DNA of 64,000 bases from Saprospiraceae bacterium. GTDB lineage: Bacteria; Bacteroidota; Bacteroidia; Chitinophagales; Saprospiraceae. The number at the start of each line of letters is the position of its first letter. Position 1 is the stretch's first letter. This document shows, one piece after another, positions 57,825 to 64,000 of this stretch. The translations under genes were made by a program, and so were the position numbers. The notes beneath the pieces are model-generated. The model searched no databases, was not told the origin of the DNA, and worked only from the letters and a program-made list of their open reading frames with translations. The stretch covers positions 42,324-106,323 of the forward strand of contig JADKGI010000019.1 in assembly GCA_016722285.1 (NCBI GenBank), in the 5' to 3' direction.

Positions 57825-59111
57825 TTATACTTTTTCTAATTCATAATCATTAATATAGGTTTCGACAGGTCTGTCCGCAATGAAAAAATAAAAACTTGCC
57901 AATAAAGAAATCATCAAATAGACCAATAAAATACCATTCCCTGCAGACATCATTCTTTCAAGACCGAACCAGGAATTGCCATTTGTCCAAAATAGCCACA
58001 TGCCTAAAACAAACTTAATGCTTTCTGCAATAACGCCTTGCACATTACCATCCATAAGGCTCGTATATGCAAATATAGAAATGAAAAGAAAGATTGCATA
58101 CCATACGATTCCACTCATTTCGATATTCCCAATATTATTAAATAGAAACATCATTAGAGCCAGGGTGATGAGAAGCTGAATGAATGACCAAATCTTAAAG
58201 GCAAAGGATGCTTCTGTCTCATATTTTGGACGATGGTACACATCTTCAGTATAAGGTACAGGATATTTTACAACTACATCCACAGGACGCCAGCCGGTAG
58301 GCATAAACCAAATTCTAACCTTGTCCACAAATGAATCAGTCCGCCAGGCATCTTTAAATAAAAGCCAGATATGCTGAAAGTTTATTATCAAGGGATTCCA
58401 GGTTTTTACTGCCCTGGTGACACCGTAAACTGGAGGAATATCATTCAATTCAGGCTGAAAAGTACCAAATAATTTGTCCCAGATAATAAAGATCTGACTG
58501 TAATTCTTATCCATATATTCCTTATTGATAGAATGATGAACGCGATGGTGCGAAGGTGTAACCAAAATATATTCAAGCCAACCCATCTTGCTTATAAGCC
58601 TGGTATGATACCAAAACTGGGCAAATAGTTGTATTGGACCAACAACTGCTATAATTCTGGTTGGAATTCCAAGTATTGCCATGGGAAGAAAAGTAAACGT
58701 GAATAATGCAAATATTTGAGAAACCGATTGCCGCAGCGCACACGAAAGGTTGTACTCTTCACTACTATGATGTATAATGTGCCGGTTCCAGAATAAGTTG
58801 ATCTCATGGCTCCATCTATGTACCCAATATCCGGCAAAATCGGTCCCTATGAACGCCAAAATATAAAGTGAAATAGTCGATTTAATATCAAAAATAGCAA
58901 AATGTGTATAAAACCACTCATAACTTACCAAAACAATTACCAGTCCCAATACATCTTTGATCACATTTGTAACTCCTGAACTCAAGCTGGAAATGGTGTC
59001 AAAAAGGCGGTTTACTCCAACATGCATAAAGCAACTTGCCCCATATTCGATTGCAATCAAAACCATAAAAAGGGGTATGGCATAATTGAGTATCTGTGCG
59101 TATTCCTGCAT
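57825..59111 (-). CDS. sterol desaturase/fatty acid hydroxylase family protein
   Basis: A 428-residue membrane enzyme. The eight-histidine di-iron ligand set is visible: HRWSHE, HIIHHSSEE and SHHRVHH, in the spacing of the fatty-acid-hydroxylase superfamily. The C-terminal third adds about four more transmembrane segments beyond the catalytic core, the layout of alkylglycerol monooxygenase (TMEM195)-like proteins, which are frequent in Bacteroidota. Substrate unknown; a lipid hydroxylation or ether-lipid cleavage is possible. Last gene of a minus-strand run after the EI24-like protein (14 bp gap). Confidence 0.88.
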   Translation of the reverse strand: MQEYAQILNYAIPLFMVLIAIEYGASCFMHVGVNRLFDTISSLSSGVTNVIKDVLGLVIVLVSYEWFYTHFAIFDIKSTISLYILAFIGTDFAGYWVHRWSHEINLFWNRHIIHHSSEEYNLSCALRQSVSQIFALFTFTFLPMAILGIPTRIIAVVGPIQLFAQFWYHTRLISKMGWLEYILVTPSHHRVHHSINKEYMDKNYSQIFIIWDKLFGTFQPELNDIPPVYGVTRAVKTWNPLIINFQHIWLLFKDAWRTDSFVDKVRIWFMPTGWRPVDVVVKYPVPYTEDVYHRPKYETEASFAFKIWSFIQLLITLALMMFLFNNIGNIEMSGIVWYAIFLFISIFAYTSLMDGNVQGVIAESIKFVLGMWLFWTNGNSWFGLERMMSAGNGILLVYLMISLLASFYFFIADRPVETYINDYELEKV

Positions 59112-59125
59112 AAAACCTATACTAT

Positions 59126-59840
59126 TTATTTGTTTTTAATAAAATATTTTGTTCCGGTCACAGTCGCCAAATATGGAGCCAAAATGACCCCAATTACTGG
59201 TACAGCAAATAAAAGCATAAAAATTCCTCCTAATGAAATGGCTGCCCATTTATGATCATAAACTGTTGTAACACTTTGGCTGAATGTCTGATGTCTCTCC
59301 AAATAATAATCTAAAATACCAAAACCAGTGAAGTATGCCTGTACTAAAAACAGCGAAGGAAGAGCAATAACACTTAATATTGGTATCAAACCTGCAATAA
59401 GTAAGAGAATGGTTAAAATCAATTCCCTTATCATATTTCTCGAATTGATTCTGACACTCCTTGCCATTGAACGGAGAAAGGATAACCGAACTGACGATAC
59501 AATATTTTGTTGATTATTTTCCACTTTTTCCAGAAATGCAACTTAAGATCGGAGATAAAATGATAAGTAATATATATTTCATTATCAAAATAAAAACAAA
59601 TATAACACCTATGCCAATTACAATACCAAATATGGGTGATTCAAGAGCCCAATCCCATGATGTCAATGAAGAAATGTGTTCTGAAGCACTTGCGGCAAAA
59701 TGCCATGTGACCCATATCATGGATGAAAAAATGATTAAAGCTATCAACCCTGAGATAAAAAGAAACTTTATGGCATCAGATTTCAATGATACTAAAGTTT
59801 GAAAAAACAATAAAAAAATGTGGCCTATCTGTGTAATCAT
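59126..59840 (-). CDS. EI24/CysZ-like membrane protein, one frameshift
   Basis: About 237 residues after repair, with four or more transmembrane segments. The N-terminal piece ends LSPILSCISGKSGK, but the overlapping frame reads VENNQQNIVSSVRLSFLRSM, continuing the family pattern. One A fewer in the A5 run (complement of 59525-59529) gives CISGKVENNQQNIV. The C-terminal piece has GFGILDYYLERHQTFSQS and PVIGVILAPYLATVTGT, typical of EI24-domain proteins. CysZ members are sulfate channels; this one has no cysteine-synthesis neighbour, so transport of sulfate is not claimed. Confidence 0.8.
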
Positions 59841-59851
59841 TTATTATAAAT

Positions 59852-61246
59852 CTAAAAAGGGCCATAGTGAAGAGGCACACTTAGGCCTACAAAAATAAGT
59901 GATATTGCCAAAACAATCAGAAAAAGTGGGAAAATAAAACGGAGCCATCTGTCAAAAGGAATTCTGCACATACTTAGCATAGCCACAATCCCTCCGAGTG
60001 AAGGGTTAATTAAATTGGAAATACCATCTCCAATCTGAAATGCAAAAACTGTACTTTGCCTTGTCATGCCCAATACTTCACCCACAGGAACCATCACAGG
60101 TAATGTCGCAAGTGCCTGCCCACTTCCGGAAGGGATTACAAAATTCATCATAGATTGTGCGATTGCCATTCCCACGGCAGATAATGCCAAAGGTAATTCA
60201 ACAAGCGATTGGGACATAAAATGAGAAATTGTATCACTGATCTGCCCCATATCCAATGCCACTTTAATAGATGTGGCCAGCCCAACCATAAAGGCTCCGG
60301 GAGCCACTTCCCCTATAGATTTAAGTATGATTGTCCCGAATTCCTTACCGCTGTTTCCGTTAATAATGCCAATGATAAGCGTGACCATACAGAAGATGGC
60401 AGATATCTGATTAATAAACCAATGATGAACAAATACTCCATATAATATGACAATGATGCCTCCAATGAATGAAAGAAAAATCGATATATCTCTGGAAGTC
60501 ATACTATAGTTACTAATAGGTTTCGATAACTCAAATCCATGTTTTTCAATTCCTATCGCCAGGCTTCGTTCTGGTTCATGATTTATTTTAGTAAAGTATC
60601 TTACATTGAAATAAGCCAAAATGCTCAACGCTGTAAGGCAAAGACCTGTCCGGAGCTCCCAGCCTGAAAACAAAGGAAGTTGCGCTATTTTTTGTCCGGT
60701 TCCTATTGTGTATGGATTGACTGGTGATAACCCAAAACCAATAGTAATGGCTCCAACTGAAATGCCCGCTGCCAGCATCAGATCACCACCAATCGCAAGG
60801 CTTAATAAACAGGCAATAGGCACCATGGCAATATTATTTTCATATCCTACAAATACTCCTAACGAGCCAAAAATAAAAGTCATAATTACCACAATAAGAT
60901 ATTTGCGCTCAAGCCCAAGTTTTTTTACCAAGGTACCAACAGCGTTTTCTATAGCGCCCGACTGCTCCATAAAGCCAAACATCACACCACTAGCAAGTAC
61001 AATAAATATGATATCAACCGCAGTTTTAAAACCCAGAGGAAGAGCCATAAATAAATCCATTATTGACATTGGATTTGCAACTATTGCTTTATATGAGCCG
61101 GGGACTACGCTCATTCTACCATCTATTTCTACTCTTTCGAATGTGCCGGGTGGAATGACATAACTCATTAGCCATGCCGCAACCAACATACCAAAAAGCA
61201 TAACTACAGGATGCGGTATGTAATCATACCAGTGTTTTTTCATCAT
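59852..61246 (-). CDS. YfcC family transporter
   Basis: A 464-residue inner-membrane protein with about twelve transmembrane segments, of the YfcC/arginine-ornithine antiporter-like (C4-dicarboxylate carrier-type) family. Characteristic stretches are YVIPPGTFERVE near the N-terminus, GYENNIAMVPIACLLSLAIG, GLSPVNPYTIGTGQKIA and NFVIPSGSGQALATLPVM. Family members move basic amino acids, peptides or carboxylates; the substrate here is unknown. It lies 24 bp after the (repaired) end of the amidohydrolase gene and 11 bp before the EI24-like gene, so the three are probably co-transcribed. Coupling of an exported amidohydrolase and a transporter suggests scavenging of its product (inference). Confidence 0.87.
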   Translation of the reverse strand: MMKKHWYDYIPHPVVMLFGMLVAAWLMSYVIPPGTFERVEIDGRMSVVPGSYKAIVANPMSIMDLFMALPLGFKTAVDIIFIVLASGVMFGFMEQSGAIENAVGTLVKKLGLERKYLIVVIMTFIFGSLGVFVGYENNIAMVPIACLLSLAIGGDLMLAAGISVGAITIGFGLSPVNPYTIGTGQKIAQLPLFSGWELRTGLCLTALSILAYFNVRYFTKINHEPERSLAIGIEKHGFELSKPISNYSMTSRDISIFLSFIGGIIVILYGVFVHHWFINQISAIFCMVTLIIGIINGNSGKEFGTIILKSIGEVAPGAFMVGLATSIKVALDMGQISDTISHFMSQSLVELPLALSAVGMAIAQSMMNFVIPSGSGQALATLPVMVPVGEVLGMTRQSTVFAFQIGDGISNLINPSLGGIVAMLSMCRIPFDRWLRFIFPLFLIVLAISLIFVGLSVPLHYGPF

Positions 61247-61357
61247 TTATATTAATATTAGTTGAAATTCTCAGGACTTAAATCTCAGTTTTCCATCAGA
61301 AATAGTATATAATACTTTGGTTTTCAGTATATCGTCATCAGAGCATCTGAAAGGATC

Positions 61358-62968
61358 TTAAGATATAATAACAAAGTCCGCCACTTTGCCAGGCCTGATG
61401 CTTCCCTTAATTTTTTCTTCAAATGCCGCAAATGCATTACCCAAAGTATAAGAATATAATCCTTCAGCCCTAGTCATCCTCTGTTCCGGGAAAAAAACTA
61501 GTCCTGTATCTTCTCTCCTGCGCGTCACAGAAGCATAAAAACTCTTGATGGGATCTACATCTTCTACCGGGGCATCAGTACCATTTGCCACCACAACTCC
61601 TTTATCTAAAAGAGATCTCCATGCGTAGGCTCCAAGCCTGGCTCTTTCTGTACCCAATCTCTTTACTACAAACGGAGCATCCGAAGTACAGTGAATTCCT
61701 TGCATCGAAGCTATTATTCCATATTTGGCAAATCTGGGTATATCCAAAGTATCCAGATGTTGGGCGTGCTCGATCCTCCATCTAAGATCTTTTTTTAACG
61801 GATTTTTACTCATTATCCCTTCATAAATATCGAGTACTACCCGATTAGCTCTGTCTCCGATCGCGTGAACACAAAACTGCATGCCATTTTCGTATGCGAT
61901 ATCAGCAATCTTCTTTACATCATATATATCTGTTGTATTTTGTCCTTTAAATCCGGGTTTGTCATTATACGCTTCCAATAACCAGGCTCCAAATGCTCCA
62001 AGTGCGCCATCTACTTCTGATTTAATGGCATTGCAAGTGTAAAAATTATTTCCAACATTTATCCTTTTATAATTCCCTACTTTCCCTTCAAGTTCTTTAG
62101 CCGGATGCCTGGCCATAGCCCAAAGTCTAACTCTCATTTTACCTTCTTTAGCCAATTTTTCATATTTATCCAACTCATCGAAAGAACTGCCGGCATCCTG
62201 AAAAGAAGTGATACCCTTACTTAGGCATTCATCTTCGGCTTTTACTATCGCTGAATACCATACTGAGTCAAGTACTTTTTTATCCAGCGTAGAAATATAC
62301 TCATTATATCTTTGCCTGAAAGCACCCATCGCGCGTTCTTCAAAAACACCTATTGCTTCTCCCTGGGCATTTCTAACTATCTCTCCTCCTACCGGATTGG
62401 GTGTTTCTTTATTAATTCCGGCCATTTCCATTGCTTTTTGGTTGGCATACACTGCATGACCGGAAGCATGATAAAGTAATACCGGGTTTTCTGGAGAAAC
62501 TTCACTCAAAGTATAATGGAATGGATAGTTATACATGTTTTGCCTGGGAATGCTGTCCCACTTTTCCTGATGCCACCCCCGACCGATTATCCACTCCCCA
62601 GGTTTAGTCTCTTTTGCTCTTTGGCCTACAGCACTTACGATATCTTCCCAGCTTCTGGTTTTCAAAAAATTAAGATTGATAAGGCTGTACCCCAAGCCTG
62701 AATAATGCCCATGCCCTTCAATAAAACCCGGCATCACAAAATTACCATTAGCATCAATAATTTCTGTGTTTTTATCGATTAGTGGTTTGATGTCTTCTTC
62801 CGAACCAACCTTTAAAATTAAACCGCCTTTTATGGCAATTGTATTAGCATTGGCATACGTTGTATCCACGGCATAAATATTTGCATTGGTTATCACCATA
62901 TCTGCCATTTTATCTTTGGAGCAACTACAAAGCATCAAACCAATCATAAAAACTACATATTTCAACAT
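61358..62968 (-). CDS. YtcJ-like amidohydrolase lipoprotein, premature stop
   Basis: A 536-residue amidohydrolase_3 family protein with a lipoprotein signal (lipobox MLCSC, cysteine near residue 14), so it acts outside the inner membrane. Metal ligands are seen in FIEGHGHYSG, FCVHAIGDRANR, RIEHAQHLD and NGTDAPVEDVDP. The frame ends early at TAA 61358-61360 (KVADFVIIS). The same frame then continues DPFRCSDDDILKTKVLYTIS and ends at TGA 61271-61273 with the usual C-terminal strands (DGKLRFKS). A single base change (TAA from AAA or GAA) explains it. The missing 28 codons are part of the composite beta-sandwich; whether the protein still works is unclear. Confidence 0.87.
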   Translation of the reverse strand: MLKYVVFMIGLMLCSCSKDKMADMVITNANIYAVDTTYANANTIAIKGGLILKVGSEEDIKPLIDKNTEIIDANGNFVMPGFIEGHGHYSGLGYSLINLNFLKTRSWEDIVSAVGQRAKETKPGEWIIGRGWHQEKWDSIPRQNMYNYPFHYTLSEVSPENPVLLYHASGHAVYANQKAMEMAGINKETPNPVGGEIVRNAQGEAIGVFEERAMGAFRQRYNEYISTLDKKVLDSVWYSAIVKAEDECLSKGITSFQDAGSSFDELDKYEKLAKEGKMRVRLWAMARHPAKELEGKVGNYKRINVGNNFYTCNAIKSEVDGALGAFGAWLLEAYNDKPGFKGQNTTDIYDVKKIADIAYENGMQFCVHAIGDRANRVVLDIYEGIMSKNPLKKDLRWRIEHAQHLDTLDIPRFAKYGIIASMQGIHCTSDAPFVVKRLGTERARLGAYAWRSLLDKGVVVANGTDAPVEDVDPIKSFYASVTRRREDTGLVFFPEQRMTRAEGLYSYTLGNAFAAFEEKIKGSIRPGKVADFVIIS

Positions 62969-63012
62969 CTTATATTTTTTAAAATTTTTTAAATTTAAAA
63001 CCTAAAACTATT

Positions 63013-64000
63013 TTATACTTTGGCTGCGAGATAGCAAGCCTGATAAATTGCTCGTTTCGCATCCAATTCTAATGCTTCGTCTGCACCTCCAATCAAATGT
63101 GGATTTAATCCATTGTCTTTAAGTTCATTATAAAGAGTTCTGTTAGGAAGTTGGCCGGCACAAACGACAATATTTTCTACATTCAGTATATCTATTTGTC
63201 CATTGATTTCTATATGAAGGCCATTATCATCAATTTTTAAGTAAGTTACATCAGACAGCATATTTACCTTTTTGTTTATCAGACTTGCTTTATGGATCCA
63301 TCCAGTGGTTTTACCAAGTGTATTGCCGTGCTTACCTTTTGATCTTTTTAAAAGAAATATTTCCCTCGGAGATGGCGAAATTTCAGCTTCCTTTAAATCC
63401 TCCTGCATGTAGTATTTTAGAATCAACTCCCCATTCATTCAAAAAATATTCTATGTCTTGTGACTCTGTGTCAGAATGAGACAAAAATTCAGCTATATCA
63501 AATCCGATACCACCTGATCCGATAATTGCCACTGATTTTCCAATTTCCTTACTATGGTTCAATACCTCAGTATATCCCACTACCTTAGGATGATCAGACC
63601 CTGGAATATCTATTTGCCTGGGTATTATACCATTAGCAAGTACTACTTCATCATAATTGTTATCCAGAAAGTCTCTTAATTGTGCTTTATGTTTTAGTTT
63701 TATCTCTACCTTATATTTAGACAACATTTGTTTATAATATCGTATAGTCTCTGCATATTCCTCCTTACCTGGTATTTCTTTAGCCAGATTAAACTGTCCA
63801 CCTATACTGTCTGAAGCTTCAAACAAAATGACACGATGGCCTCTGAATGCCGCAATATGCGCAAAGGCCATACCGGCAGGGCCTCCCCCGACAACAGCTA
63901 TATTTTTCTTGGTTTCAGCTTGTATATAATTCAACTCAGTCTCATGACATGCACGTGGATTGACAAGACATGATGAAATTTTCAATTGAAATGTGTGGTC
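63013..64000 (-). CDS. 2,4-dienoyl-CoA reductase-like NADH:flavin oxidoreductase, partial, one frameshift
   Basis: C-terminal half of an old-yellow-enzyme/dienoyl-CoA reductase; the N-terminal barrel lies beyond the right edge, as the frame stays open to 64000 (DHTFQLKISSCLVNPRACHE, with an Fe-S cysteine). The FAD-binding motif is VVGGGPAGMAFAH and the NADPH-binding motif is VAIIGSGGIGFDIAEFL. The frame ends wrongly at AGGFKGS; the next reads LKEAEISPSPREIFLLKRSKG and on to VVCAGQLPNR and ALELDAKRAIYQA. One base fewer in the AAA run at 63395-63397 gives AGGLKEAE. Family members reduce unsaturated CoA esters; exact substrate unknown. Confidence 0.85.

Noticed and set aside
60621..61163. A 180-codon plus-strand frame inside the YfcC transporter
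   Set aside because: Antisense shadow of a well-supported membrane protein gene.
1..64000. tRNA, rRNA or CRISPR array
   Set aside because: No T-loop-like motifs in a cloverleaf context, no rRNA signature and no regularly spaced repeats were seen on either strand; small RNAs could still be missed by eye.

Overview
The window is low-GC DNA from a Bacteroidota bacterium, most likely near Saprospiraceae; the family placement is inference. Four things support this. Promoters carry the Bacteroidota -7 element TAnnTTTG, found upstream of at least 18 genes. Several proteins end in type IX secretion (T9SS) sorting domains. pheT, a coiled-coil gene, zapA and rny follow each other. Families typical of the phylum are present (DUF4920, DUF4403, OmpA with thrombospondin type 3 repeats).

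Layout. 1-1.7 kb: an insertion sequence whose two transposase frames meet at a canonical -1 slippery site. 2.4-11.3 kb: OmpA-like porin, SRPBCC/GyrI-like protein, HolB, glutathione peroxidase, QueD-like enzyme, two T9SS proteins, GalM, DUF4920 lipoprotein. 11.4-16.2 kb: exported MORN-repeat caspase, alanine-racemase-fold enzyme, SH3-domain protein, TsaC. 16.4-23.7 kb: LeuRS, YdjM-like membrane protein, M20 peptidase, TilS, lipoprotein. 24.1-26.8 kb: alpha-glucan unit (GH13 plus SLC45-type transporter). 27-37 kb: FtsK, saccharopine-dehydrogenase-like enzyme, zinc-ribbon protein, Kir channel, PyrD, DUF4403 lipoprotein, peptidoglycan-binding protein, DsrE-like protein. 37.4-42.3 kb: rny, zapA, coiled coil, pheT. 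42.6-51 kb: HAD hydrolase, chloramphenicol-acetyltransferase-like protein, GH65, FAD/Fe-S dehydrogenase, thioredoxin, nitrilase, Dcd. 51.2-57.8 kb is the most accessory-looking part: a decayed esterase, then a TetR - GT1 glycosyltransferase - T9SS double-hydrolase operon with a palindromic candidate operator, then a repeat-rich spacer. 57.8-64 kb: sterol-desaturase-like enzyme, EI24/CysZ-like protein, YfcC transporter, YtcJ-like amidohydrolase, and a 2,4-dienoyl-CoA-reductase-like enzyme running off the right edge.

Sequence quality is a main message. At least eleven genes, including the essential leuS (three breaks), holB and tilS, are split by single-nucleotide length changes, mostly in short homopolymers. 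Joining the frames restores normal protein in each case. This is best explained by long-read consensus errors. It also creates an apparent HAD-acetyltransferase fusion that should not be trusted. Such genes are annotated here as single loci with the break position stated.

The best candidates for new biology are the TetR/GT1/double-hydrolase operon, the exported MORN-caspase with cysteine-capped MORN arrays, and several short non-coding repeat families. No tRNA, rRNA or CRISPR array was recognised.
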